From Mallotus nudiflorus (Eukaryota; Streptophyta; Magnoliopsida; Malpighiales; Euphorbiaceae): a DNA stretch of 64,000 nt. The position numbers and the translations under genes were made by a program. Location: assembly GCA_947683625.1 (NCBI GenBank), contig CANTUR010000166.1, forward strand, positions 2,697,001 through 2,761,000. The letters run 5' to 3'. The notes under the pieces are model-generated. The model was not told the DNA's origin, did no database searches, and saw only the letters and a list, made by a program, of their open reading frames with translations. This document shows positions 48,200-60,462 of this stretch, piece after piece (within the stretch, counting starts at the first letter, position 1; each line of letters begins with the position of its first letter).

Positions 48200-49640
48200 C
48201 AAATAAATATAATATATTTGTTATATATATATATATATATATATATTAAGAAAAATATTTTAAATAAAATACAATTTTAGATTAAATTGTCAAAAAAAAA
48301 AATTATATCTATACAATAAGAAATTAGATTAAATTGAACATCTTAAAAGTTAATATAATTATTTTTAAAAAAAAACGCAGCAAAATGTGTAAAGTGAACA
48401 TGGCCAACAAATATTTGCATTGGCCATGTTCATTTGCACAAAAATGGGTATGGGTTGGAGAGGAAAAATCCATTTTTCCCCTATGATTGGTATGTGTTAG
48501 AGTTGCCCTTAACCCATGTTTATATGAATTTTAACAAGTCAAAATTGATTTACCCTTGTTTACTAAAATAAATGAGTGCCATTTGATTTGAAAGAAATTT
48601 ACCACTTTTATAGTTTCCATTTAAATTGAATCTAATAAATTTTAAATATCTGAATAAAAAAATTAAAAAAAAAAAAATACTAACCGAATTTAAATCAAAC
48701 TTAAGTCAATTGAAGTAAATCAAGCTCGAACTATATTTTTGAAGTTCGAATCAACCTTGAAATTAGCATAAATACTAGAAAAAACATTGATTTTAAATGC
48801 TGTAAAATTAAATTTGTTTAATTAATCTTGAATACCAGTTATCAGAAAATCGAACTTCCTCTTTTATAATTCTAACAAAATTGTTATTAAAATTTGAATT
48901 TTGATATATTTAATTTATTTTTAATGAAATTAAAAAATTAATTAACAAATTTTATAAATTAAATATTTTAAATATAGTAATATTATTTAATGCTTCGTTT
49001 TAAAAAATTTATACAAAATATTTAATATAAATATTATATATTATTATTATGCAAGTACGTGCTTATCCCACATCAGAATAAAATATGAGATTAATCTTAT
49101 TGGTGTTACCTAAAAAAATTAAATTCAATAAAACTTCAAATATAAAATCTCTTGTTATGCAACATTGAGTACGAGCAAAAATTATTTAAGAAAATATTAA
49201 GAAAGTAAAAAATTAAAAGCAAAAAGATCCGTTTAAAGGTTCAAATAAAGACAATGCATGTGTAAATAATACCAACACAGATAGAGATATAAAGATACAG
49301 GAAAATGAAGATATAAATATAGAAAAGAGGCTTTTATTTGAAGTGTATAGGTTTTTTTTTTTTAAAGTAGCATATAGTTTTTAATTACAGTATTTAGGTA
49401 ATATTAATATGGAAGAATAGAGCTATTCAGAGATGAAAGAATATGAAAAATAAAGATATAAAAACATAGACAACTTATAATTGAAGTGTCCTGCATTGCA
49501 AATGCATTTTCTATATGCCAACACCAATTCTTTATTTGGTTTACTTTCACTAATAAATTTATTTCACTTCGAAATGAATTCCAACCAAATGAATTTTAAA
49601 TTTATTTAAATCAAATATACTTTATTAATAATAATTAATT
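47851..49640. other. AT-rich DNA beyond the Harbinger relic
   Basis: No gene seen. An AT microsatellite with an internal inverted stretch (aacaaataaatataatatat) lies at about 48160-48250. A candidate right end of the Harbinger element is the sequence up to about 48511 (tgtgttagagttgcccttaa), whose complement starts agggcaactctaacac. No matching left end was found, so this is tentative. Confidence 0.4.
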
Positions 49641-49649
49641 TAGTTTCTA

Positions 49650-50024
49650 TTTGTACCGGCCTATAATAGTCCAAACACATTTAATCAGAGCATTGAGGTG
49701 AGCTCATATCTACTTCGTAGGGCCCAATTAGGGTTAAAGAATTCATCTAGGGCAATTAGGGTCAAGGTACTTTTTTGGCAAGTAACAGACATGTCTTGAT
49801 CCAGGGCAATTAGCAAATTACCTTATTACAATTTAGAAAGGTAGGTCTTTCTAAATTGTGATTATTTCCTTATTATAGATTATATAAGTCTTCTATTTGT
49901 GATTGTTTCCTTTCTTGGTCAGACTCAAGGCTTATAAAAGCCAAAACTTATGCATTGTAAAAGTCCTTACACATTTTCAATCAAAACTCAATATACTACT
50001 CTAAATTATTTTTATCAGACCTGG
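49650..50024 (+). repeat. Possible short LTR before gag remnant
   Basis: A stretch starting tgtaccggcctataatag, with a TATA-like gcttataaaagcc (about 49930) and AT-rich end, followed by cctggtgtct, which could hold a primer site. It precedes the gag remnant in the right order, but no second copy is in the window to prove the borders. Confidence 0.3.
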
Positions 50025-50379
50025 TGTCTATTTTTATCCAAATCCCAATGATCAATAGCTTCCCGATGAAGCAAACCTCCTATTTGCAAATAGGTTAAAA
50101 GGGACTTAAACATGTTTCTTGCCCCTGTAACCACTATAAGTTGGTGATAAAATCGTTGTTCTTCAATACCATCTGTTGTGACTATGTAAAAGACTCACAT
50201 GAACCCATTTAAACAATCAACAAGTGCTTAGGTTGATTCTCAATATTTTTGAGGTCGAACATCTATTTGGCATGCTCAGTAGGACCCTTGTATGCCTGTC
50301 CAAATAAGATCATAGAAAGCTATTACTATGAGCAAATCTTGTGAAAGGACTGCTTCAAACTATAAGACGATGCATCAAG

Positions 50380-51115
50380 TAGTCACGTGCAGGAGCAAGG
50401 CCGAAATGAACTCCTGGAAAATGGAGAAGAGTACAGTCGCGCTTTGCCACCTAGGAGATAGCCCATCCTTGGCAAGGAAAATATAGATTTTTTTAAAGAC
50501 AAGGTGTCTAGGGAGAACCATACTCTCTTTAACGACATTATCACGCAGATGTCAACGATATTGAGGCCAATTCTAGAGAGGAATAAGTCAATCCCAATGC
50601 AATCCCATAAGTAAATGAAAGAAATCAATGTCAACATGCATTGCATGACATCAATTCTCGAGGGTAAACAAAATGTGAAACTTCCCAGGTATGCCTCAAA
50701 CACTCATAGACCTTATAGTCATAACTTATAGTATGGAAATGTGAGTTTGATGAGAAGGCCCAATGATAATGAAAGAAATTATTAAGCCCGATATGTTAAT
50801 TATAATGATAATAGTTATCAAACTCGGGCGACGGGCTAAAACCCTAATTGGGCTGGTACTATGTTCACATATGATAAACAAGGCCAAGTTATTGAATTAA
50901 CCTCAGGCCAAGATGCATACCCATATAGTAATTTAGCACAGTACAATAATAATGACTACAAATTGAGTATCGGCCACCAATGACCAATCAAAGTTTGTTG
51001 AGAGACACTTTGGAAAAAATGGGAATAGATTTTAAACCTATTTCTAGGCCAATGTATAACAAACCCTATCCTAATTAGATAGATAAATTACATCCTTTTC
51101 CTAGAGGATATAAAG
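50380..51115 (+). pseudogene. Gypsy gag remnant
   Basis: The best part (about 50965-51115) reads MTNQSLLRDTLEKMGIDF, then KPISRPMYNKPYPN, a stop in place of Trp, then IDKLHPFPRGYK, the N-terminal gag motif of plant Tat/Athila-type elements (PYPEWID, PFPRGYK). Upstream, TMFTYDKQGQVIEL and QDAYPYSN keep the style. The frame is cut at 51115 by the LTR insertion. Confidence 0.65.
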
Positions 51116-51478
51116 TGTAATATCCCGAGATTTTAAATAATTTTAAATTGCATCGGGATATGCAGTGTTAATAATTTTAATATATACATTTGATTATTTA
51201 AGTAGTTTGTTATTTATTAAAGTTATTTTTAATTATTTTAAATTTCTTACGTAAAATTTTCTCGAGAATTTTATTTTTGAGAAAATTAAAACCTAAAAAA
51301 ATAATTATTAATTATGTTAGTCGGTTTTATGAATTTGCATGAGTTCATGCACGATTTTAATTATCGTATTAAAATATATACATATACATGCATATATATA
51401 CACATATTTAATAGTTTAGGGTTTATATTAATTAAGTAAATATTATATATTATACATTTTTATTTAATTAATAAGTAT

Positions 51479-51517
<39 letters not shown>

Positions 51518-53709
51518 ATGTATATAATATTGGGTGACATTTTTACATGTGGTGTAGATTATTTTGAATATAATAATATATTATATTAATATAAGTTAAA
51601 GTTATATATATATATATATATATATACAAATATATAAGTTTGAGTTATTTACAATACTACCATCATCTTCTCTAAATCGCACCCGACGCCATCCCCACCA
51701 TTCCCGCCGCTGCCAAGCTTCTCCCTTGCTGTCGGTGTGCCTCCTAGCTGTCCACCACCTTCCCAAGCTTCCTCTGCCACCTTCTTCCTCCATTTTCGGC
51801 AAGTTTTGGCTGTGAAAAGCCGAGGAAGCCGAAATTGTACCCAACGCCAATCAAGTCTTTTCCGGCCACCATTTTGAACTCCACTAGTCTCTATCTTCCC
51901 CTTGAGCTCTAGTGAGTTCATTTCCAAGCTTAGTTTCGTGTGATTTGGTCTAGATTTCCTTTAGTTCTCAATTTTCAGTTTCGGCCTTAATGAGTTCTTG
52001 ATTTTTTTTGAACTTCAATTCTAATGATTCAAGCTTAGTTCCTTCACAAAAATTGATCCTAGTAGCTCAATCTACATTCTGTAATTTTTTTAGAATTTTT
52101 GGGAATTATTTTGATTTTTGTGAATTTTTTATTATTTTATTAATATTTTCTAATTTTCATAAATTAATTAAATAAATTATGAAATTGTGATTTATTGTGT
52201 TTATAGGTGTTAAAATGAATTTTAGAAATTTATTTGTAATTTTTGTATAATTATTATGAATTTATTTAGTTTAGGTGATTTTTAGAAAATTAGGTTAATT
52301 AAGTATTTTGTTAAAATTAATTGGTTAATTGAGTATAATTATTGATTTTATTGAATTATATGTTGGGAAAATTAATTTTTGAGTAATTATATTATTTTTA
52401 GTGAATTTTTGTATAATTATAGTGAATTATGTGAAATTATATATAATTAGGGGTATTTTGGTAATTTGGTACTAAATTGTTTAAAAATTAAATTAAATTG
52501 GTTTTAACAGTTATTTGAGGTATAAAAATGATTTTGACAAATTATTTTGTATTTTTAACTAATTAAAACTAATTTTCGTAAACTATTTTCAAATTATATA
52601 TAATATACTATTTTTGTAAGTAAATGAGTTTTTATTGATTTTTAATACGTTTTAGGACTAATTGTGTAATTTGGAGTTATAAAATGTATTTCGGTTAATG
52701 TTTATGAATTTATCAAGAATTATGGATTTTTAATAATATTTTATTAAAATTAGGGTTTTTATGTATTTATCGGTAAAATAATTATTTTTAGCGTTTAAAT
52801 CTCTAATTTGCTATATTTTTGTATAATAAGGGCATTTTTGGTATTTTTGGCATTTTAAATGTGTTTTGTGTTTATCTCGTGAATTGTGAACTTCGGTCGG
52901 TGGAATTGTAGTTTAGGAGTTCGACCAAGGGGTTATGAAATTGTGTATTTTCAAAGTGTGTTTTCTTGCAGGACCGACTTTACTTTCTAAGTAGAGAGAT
53001 GTCCATTTTACAGGGGAGGTTTTATCGAATTTTTGTTAGAATTCTCATAAAATGTGACATCCGGTCGAATCCCTATTCCTAATCTGTGTCTAGTGTTTTA
53101 GATCGAGTCTCTAGAATTACATTAGATTTATTCTAATTTCATGCTATCTTTTATTTGTTTAGTTGTGTCGAGACCGAAGCCTAGTGGACCAGGCCCATCG
53201 AATCCGTCTTGTGGAGCGCACAACTGTGAGTTGTTATTTTATATATACGTGTATTAGGATGCATGTTTTTAGAAATATATGTTCTTTTTATAAAATATGC
53301 ATAAATGGTTTAATAATTGCTTAGGTTTATTTTAGGTATATTTTGGTATATTTTTGGTATATTTTAAATTAAATGTGTGTTTTATTATTGAATTATACTT
53401 AAAATGTTTTTAAGTATATAAATAGTTTATTTTTGGTTTATTTTATATTTAAACTGAATTCGTTTAACATATATATACTCGAAATATACTTGGTTTATTT
53501 TTGATATATTTGTAGTATATATATGGTTTACATTGTTATTTTACTTAATGTCATGCATCATTTATTTTATGAATGCATGTTTTATATATAAATGAAGGAT
53601 ATCAATAGAACTTGCTATCTAGTGGGCAGCACTAGGATTGAGTACGCACCGGTATGACTATAGAATTTAGGTTAAATTACTAACCTATTTGTGGATATTG
53701 ATCGGATTG
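51116..53709 (+). mobile_element. Tekay-family LTR fragment, opposite orientation
   Basis: Starts TGTAATATCCCGAG at 51116, the same 5' terminus as the minus-strand LTRs, but read on plus. It keeps the conserved blocks in order: the GC-richer block (about 51655-51910), agagagatgtccatttta (about 53000), cctagtggaccagg (about 53180) and agtgggcagcactagg (about 53618). It breaks off at about 53709, where the Tat-type LTR begins. A TG run (51495-51518) and several AT runs lie inside. Confidence 0.85.
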
Positions 53710-55824
53710 TGTAGACGGTGGGGTTTAGCGCGCGTCTAAGATTTTAGCAACCGCGTCACTGTTTGAGCTCAGGGCTCTAGAGAATACACTAACCACTGTC
53801 ACAAAGACATGGCGTGGAGATGAGGAGTCGCCACCCAGGGTAATAACTAAGACAAATCGAAAAGGTGGTACTCGATTCCTTAAAAGAAAGCTAGCACCAC
53901 AACCAGGAGATTCTAGATACGGAATACCAACTTCTTTCAGTCTTGTGTTCATTTAGAATTACATTATGAATTACTATCTTATCCTCTATTTACATGCAAT
54001 TTCATATAAACCCAAAACAATAAATTCCAAGGCAAACTAGTCATGAAATATACAAGTAAATAATGCATTCAATCACACAACCTCTAAGTTAGTCTAATCT
54101 ACATGGATTTTAAATAAGTGAGCTAAAGTCTACATGTTTTAAATTATAAGTAAACCTAAAGACCTAATTCCTTTTAATTTTAATTAAATGAACCTAAGTC
54201 TACTAATTTTAATTCTAAAAATGGGCCTAATTCTACATGTTATGAAGGTATTTAAATTAACGAGTTTAATTCTACATATTTTAATTAAATAACGATCTTA
54301 AATCTACAAATTATGAAAAAGGGTTTAAATTAAGTGAGCTAAGTCTAAATTAAATAAATTAAATTAGGTGGGCCTATGTCTAATTAACTAAATGGGCCTA
54401 AAGGTATTTCTAACTTAAAATCTAATTAATTATGGACTTAAAAATATATTTTAATTAATTAAAATTAATTAATTATTAAGTGAGATGGGCTAAAGTAAAC
54501 AAATCAAGATCTAAAATAGGCTTAAGGCCCAAAACACACAAAAATAATAAATAAGCTCAAACACAAATACAAAACATAAAAAAATTAAATCAAATCAAAT
54601 AAATAACTAAATTAATCCTTACTAAAATCCTAATTTTTATTAACATGCAACCTAAATTAATCTACTACCTCCATTGATTTTAAATGATTATCAAATTGAA
54701 ACCTAATTTTATTAATCAATTTAATAAAAAATCATGCAACCACACACATAATTTTATTACTATTCTCACTATTGGAGCTATTACATTAATTCATAAAATA
54801 ATTAATAAAAAAATAAAGAATAAAGAATAAAATAAAAATAAAGACAATAAAAATAAAAAAATAAAATCCTAGAAACTAAGTCTCTACGGGGCTTTATCCA
54901 TAATCTTCTATGGATTTCCAATGAAATTCATCTCCCTCATATGATCACCATGCATTTTCCTCCACAATCACCATAAAAAAATAAAATAATAATTAATGAA
55001 TAAATCATGATAAAATAAAAAGAATAATAAATAAATAAACAAATAAACAAATAAATAAAAGAAAAATAGAAGAATATGATATGCTTATGGATGATTAGGG
55101 TGCTCCTCAGATTTGTGATTCACCGTTTTTTATAAGTCTTCAAATCTTTTCTTCAAAAAAATCCTTCACGAGTCTTGAATTATTTGATGAATCAAAAGTA
55201 ATTTTTTGATTAAGAAAAATAAAATTATAATTTTCTTTCTCTCCTCTCCTTTTTTTCTATGCCCCTCTCTTCTTCTCCTTTTTTTTCCTTTTTAGCCCCC
55301 CTTTTTTCTTCCTTCTAGCCCCCCTTTATAGTGGAACTAGGAAGTCTAACCTTAATCCTAATGTGATTCTCATTCCTAAAGTGTATTTAGGAATTTTGAC
55401 CTAAATAGGATTAAATTAATTAGGAAGTTTAAACCAATTTAGGATTGAATTAATTAGGAAATTTAAACCACCTAAAATTGAAATAATTAGAAATAGGAAA
55501 ATGGAAGAGTTCAATTCCGACTGCGATTGTGCAATTCCGATCGGAATTGTACAATCCTGATCGGAATTATTGTAATTTCGATTGGAATTATGGAATTCTG
55601 ACGTGCAAATTTTTTTTTTACATTTAATTACAAAAAGGCCCTTGAAAAAATTTAAATTTTGCAATTAGGTGCTAAAAAGAACTTTGCGATTTAGTCCCTG
55701 AAAACATTAAATTCTTCATTTAAAAGCCCTTAGAATTTTTTAAAGATTAAGCATCGAAGACATTTTCATCATTGGAGTCCTTTGCTGCATCCATAATATG
55801 TCATCCCGAAATTGGGTGTTTACA
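53710..55824 (-). mobile_element. Tat/Ogre-type element, 3' LTR
   Basis: On minus this begins TGTAAACACCCAATTT (55824) and ends near 53710 (plus: tgtagacggtgggg), 2,115 bp. The part with gatgaggagtcgccaccc (about 53820) is typical of long Tat-lineage LTRs as I remember them. It is directly preceded (in element sense) by a polypurine tract and the internal region to the right, so it is the 3' LTR. The right flank is outside the window. It interrupts the plus-oriented LTR fragment at 53709. Confidence 0.75.
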
Positions 55825-55841
55825 GTTGCCCCCCTTTGTCG
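55825..55841 (-). other. Polypurine tract of the Tat-type element
   Basis: On minus cgacaaaggggggcaac, ending directly at the LTR start TGTAAACACC. Confidence 0.75.
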
Positions 55842-55975
55842 TTATTTACTTGACAAATTACGGCAAAGTGGAATAGCACCCAATTTCTAAATTGAAAGTT
55901 AGGATACTTACCTGTACTTCGTGAGGCTTCTGTTGGTGAATTTGCTATACTTGGACTTACAACATTTTAAATGGC

Positions 55976-57224
55976 ATATCATACTCGGTCGTATAATCAA
56001 TTGAGGAATACATTGCACTCGATCGTACAATGCTAACTACACTCGGTCGTGTAGTCTATTTTTTATAAGATACATCACACTCGGTCGTATGATGCTGATT
56101 ATATACATCACACTCGGTCGTATGATGCTGATTATACTCAATCGTATAATTAATTGATGAATATATTGCACTCGATCATACAATGCCGACTACACTCAGT
56201 TGTATAGTCTGTTTTTTATAAGAAACATCACACTCGGTCGTATGATGGTAATTATACTCGGTCATATAATCAATTGATGAATACATTGCACTTGGTCGTA
56301 CAATGCCGATTACACTTCGTCGTATAGTCTGTTTTTGATAAGAAACATCACACTCGGTTGTATGATGCTGATTATACTCGGTCATATAATCGATTAGGTG
56401 AATACATTGCACTCGGTCGTACAATACCAACTACACTCAGTTGTATAGTCTATTTTTGATAAGAAACATCACACTCGATCGCATGCTGCTGATTATACTC
56501 GGTCGTATAATCGATTGATGAATAAATTGCACTCAGTCATACAATGCCGACTACACTCAATCGTATAATCTATTTTTAATAAGAAATATCACACTCGGTC
56601 GTATGATGCTGATTATACTTGATCGTATAATCGATTGAGGAATACATTGCACTCAGTCATACAATGCTGACTACACTCGATCGTATAGTCTATTTTTGAT
56701 AAGAAACATCACACTCGGTCTATGATGCTGATTATACTCGACCGTATAATCGATTGGTGAATACATTGCACTCGATCGTACAATGTTGACTGCACTCAGT
56801 TGTATAGTCTATTTTTGATAATAAACATCACACTCTGTCGTATAATGCTGATTATACTTGGTTGTATAATCGATTGAGGAATACATTGCACTTGGTCGTA
56901 CAATGCCAACTACACTCGGTCGTATAGTCTATTTTTGATAAGAAACATCACACTTAATCGTATGATGTTGATTATACTCGGTCATATAATTGATTGGTGA
57001 ATACATTGCACTCGATCGTATAGTCTGTTTTTGATAAGAAACATCACACTCGGTCGTATAATGATGATTATACTCAGTCGTATAATCAATTGAGGAATAC
57101 ATTACACTCGGTCATACAATGCCGACTACACTCGATCGTATAGTCTGTTTTTTATAAGAAACATCACACTCGGTCGTATGTTGCTGATTATACTCGGTCG
57201 TATAATCAATTGGTGAATACATTG
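55976..57224. repeat. Hairpin-bearing tandem array (about 120 bp units)
   Basis: About ten units of 119-121 bp (for example, aagaaacatcac recurs near 56220, 56340, 56461, 56700 and 56940). Each unit carries the core actcggtcgt four times, each time between a different pair of complementary arms: CATCA/TGATG, ATTAT/ATAAT, CATTG/CAATG, GACTA/TAGTC. I count about 41 cores. Most sequence differences are C-to-T or G-to-A at the CpG sites of the core. Non-coding in any frame. Confidence 0.9.
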
Positions 57225-57494
57225 ATAGTTTTAACCATCTCCTAAATTGCTAAACTATAAAGCTTTTCAATTTAGGACTAAATTGCAAAGAATCCAATGA
57301 ACCTAAATGTAAATGAAAGTTGAAGGACCAAGTAGGATATTTTCCCCTTTATATATTTCATTCCTTCTTTTCCCAATCCATACTCTCTTTTCCTATTCTT
57401 CTTCTCTTTTTCCTTTCATTTTCTCTTGATTTTTAAATTTTCTTTCTTTAATTAAACTTTCATCTGAAATTTGATTTTGGATCCGTCTGATCCT

Positions 57495-60085
57495 ATGGTC
57501 CACCCACAACGTAGACTACACGGGAGCAGCTCCAGGCAGTCAGATCCCATCATTTTACATCCACATTTTCCCCAAAATGATTTGGAGCTTCATGAAGATG
57601 AGGAGATATTTCCATTGACCCACTTGCACCTCTACAGATGTTCTCAAACTGGAAATAAGGTAAATTTCTTATCCCTATTTTAATCCTGTAATAAACATAT
57701 TTATTTTAGTATATAAAATTAATGTTTATAATGCATGCAATTTAAAATTGATATGAATCATGAAAAATTGACAAATTAAAATAAAAATGTGTTAAATTTC
57801 ACTGTGATTTTCATCAAAAGTTTGAATTTCTAGATTAAAATCCCAAATTTTTTATCGGAATTCTTCAATTTTTGACTGGAAATTAAGAAATCTGATCGGG
57901 TTTCTAGATTTTCGATCAAAAATCTAGAATTCCGATCGGAATTCTAGATTTCCAATTGAAAATCTAGACTTCTGATTTATTTATTTAAAAAAGAAAGGGA
58001 AAAAAGATTAAAAATTTAGGGAAGAAAATGATCCTATTGTTTCTACATTTTTTAGAAACCCTGAAATTCTCAGGTTGTTTTTACTTAGCGCGAGAGTTGT
58101 TCCATGACTTGTTTGGAGAGGTAACACACCATGTTTGGGCATCTGGCTTTCAACGCTTTGTTGCTGCTTTACCGACCGCCCGGGGTAGGTCAGATCACTA
58201 TTTCCTTTTTGCACTTATCGAGAGATGGATGGACACTACTCACACCTTCCACACACAAGTGGGTGAGCTAACTATTTCCCCGATGAACTTTTCTGCCATT
58301 ACCGGGATTGCATTTGGGGGTTCCCCGATTTCTTTTGATATCCGTTACTGCACTCTTTCAGAGGTTGCTAGGAGTCGTTATGTCTATGACCTACTTGGAT
58401 TCGTTCCAGCATGAAAGAATAGGAAGAACGTGCTTCTTTCTTCCCTTGTGCTGGGTTTTGGGAGACTACTTACCACTACACCTCGCCAGATTCTCCAGAA
58501 GGCGAGATGTTTCTTATTGATTCTGCTTGACACTACCCTCTTTTGTGAGACTGGTCATGAGGTTAGCATCACTCTTCTTAGCCCTCTTCAGGATCTTTCT
58601 AGGGTCTCTACTTTGGATTGAGGGTCTGCAGCACTTGCTTATCTCTACTATAGATTGTATACTGTGTGTAGAGGTGCTCTGATGATGTGTGGCTTCTGGC
58701 ATGTCTTGTATGTATGCTCCTTATCCCTTTTTAACTTTTTACTTACTTTCACCTTCCCCTTTTCATTTCCTTCATCTTCCCTTTTTAGATTTGGGGTATT
58801 AAGATTGGTGTGATTCGAGGTTTCAATGCTATCAGTTCTGACAAGAGTCTTCCCCTGATGCAAAGATGGGGTTCTTCTTGTCTTGCCATCATTAAACATG
58901 ATTTACATACTTATCAGGATCAACTGAACTCCTTAGAGTGGGACCTGGTAAGAAAATTTTAACTTTTAGTATTTCATCAATTGCAGAAGTCTAATAAATT
59001 TACATGAAAATGAATGAGTTTATAGGTTAGATAAGATTGGTTGGCTAGTGCTGAGGACATTCAGCGATACGAGTTTATGATTACAGCTATGAGACTTGAG
59101 AATATGAGAATTTTGCTTCCTGGTTATGGCTGCCAGATATGGTATCTTGGTGAACGTGTTTATCACTAGAATGTGGGACCTTCTAGGAGACGTGTCCCTT
59201 CTTCTATTCCTCTTTCGATGTTACAGAGTAATAACATAACTGGCCCAGAGCTTAAAGCTACTCTTGAGGGATATGATGCTTTGACGATGCTTGAGCGTTC
59301 TCATCATTATCGGGAGTATATTTGAGAGAACCTCTTAGAGCAGGTTCCTATGGATCCATCTAAGGTATGCTTTTTCTTACTACTTTACTCCAATTCTCTC
59401 ATCATTATTGACATTTGATTCTTTGTATAGTTTGAAGGAGTCCCTGATGCTGCTATAGAGGAGACTGAGGATGGTACTGAGGAGACTGAGCAGGAGGTCG
59501 AGTTTATTCCTCCTAGTGAGACTGCTCATGGTGAGGCTCCCTCAGGTATTGTTCTGGTGATGTGCCCCCATTTGATAGGTCAATGTAATATTGGGCTCCC
59601 ATGGTACAGACTCCTATTGAGTGACACATGTATTTTGATACAGTTCAAATTCCTAGCTTTTCACCTCTTGATGCTTCTCATGTAAGTTCAATTTGTTTCC
59701 TAGCCATTCCTGCACAACCTTGCACTTGTTGCTGAGTTAGTAAAGTTTATTTTATAGGTCCCTAGGACATAGGTGGAGTATTTGTATGGAATCACCTCTT
59801 ACCAAAGATTGTTTACTATGCAGATTCAGACACTTGGAGGGTTATTATTTACAACACATATGCGAATGTATGCATGCTATGCATCATATACATGGTTCTA
59901 ACTATTTTCTGATGCAACAGAATTATGCCGGGGATCTGGAGCATGAGAACGAGAGGCTCTGACGATAGCTTACGAGTCTTGGTTTCCATGGACATGATAC
60001 CGGGACTTCTATACCCCCAGATCAGGGTGACTATCCGTCTAGAGAATGGAGCCCTTGGCCGGACACTGGAGCTCAGAAGGACTGA
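57495..60085 (+). pseudogene. Plant mobile domain (MAIN-like) gene relic, antisense to pol
   Basis: On plus, opposite to the retroelement pol. A start at 57495 (MVHPQRRLHGSS) opens exon-like parts split by GT...AG stretches (donor after QTGNK at about 57659; next acceptor near 58074). The core reads SDHYFLFALIERWMDTTHTF (about 58190), VGELTISPMNFSAITGIAFG and FDIRYCTLSEVA, then after a frameshift LLILLDTTLFCETGHEVS and LSPLQDLSRVST, then IWGIKIGVIRGFN and LNSLEWDL, and an acidic end (EETEDGTEETEQEVEFIPP) closing SPWPDTGAQKD before a stop at 60085. This is the plant mobile domain seen in MAIN/MAIL1 and PP7-long proteins and in retroelements. Stops (about 59025, 59167, 59323) mostly fit TGG-to-TGA/TAG changes. 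Confidence 0.7.
57870..57975. repeat. CCGATCGG palindrome cluster, first
   Basis: Several palindromes with arms based on tctagaatt. The largest is perfect over 32 bp (57920-57951), centred on ccgatcgg. Neighbours (agaaatctgatcgggtttct; ctagattttcgatcaaaaat) are mutated forms. It lies between the first and second exon-like parts of the PMD relic. Confidence 0.8.
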
Positions 60086-60204
60086 CTTTCTTTAGGAATT
60101 GTATTAGTGTTACTATACTTTGAGATATTTTAGGACTGTCTTCTTTTATGCACCATAAACCTTTTTTTTGAACCAAATTATAATTTCCCCACTTCTTTTT
60201 TTTG

Positions 60205-60325
60205 CCAGTGTTCTAGATTTCTGATCGGAAGTTTAGAATTCCAATAAAAAATCTAGAATTTTGATCGGAATTATAGATTCCTGATCGGAATTATGGATTT
60301 TCGATCGGAAATCGAGATTTAGCTC
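60205..60325. repeat. CCGATCGG palindrome cluster, second
   Basis: Degenerate copies of the same family (tctgatcggaagtttagaat, aattttgatcggaattatag, ttttcgatcggaaatcgaga) between the PMD and DUF7745-like relics. Related copies lie inside the LTR at 55505-55605, including the perfect 18 bp caattccgatcggaattg (55532-55549). Confidence 0.75.
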
Positions 60326-60462
60326 CGGTCCTTTTCCTTTTTCAATACAAATTCAGTTCAATAATAATCCTAATCCTTTCTTTGTTGGATTTGCGGTCTA
60401 TATAAGAACCAAAAACCATAAGACCCATATATTGCCTTCATTCTATTTTTTTAGCCTCTATC

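Noticed and set aside
53725..53952. Minus frame of 75 codons starting MNTRLKEVGIP
   Set aside because: It lies in the Tat-type LTR; known LTR sequence of this kind is non-coding.
55976..57224. CRISPR-like look of a regular repeat array
   Set aside because: There are no unique spacers; spacers repeat with the unit, and the host is a plant. It is a tandem repeat in a retroelement.
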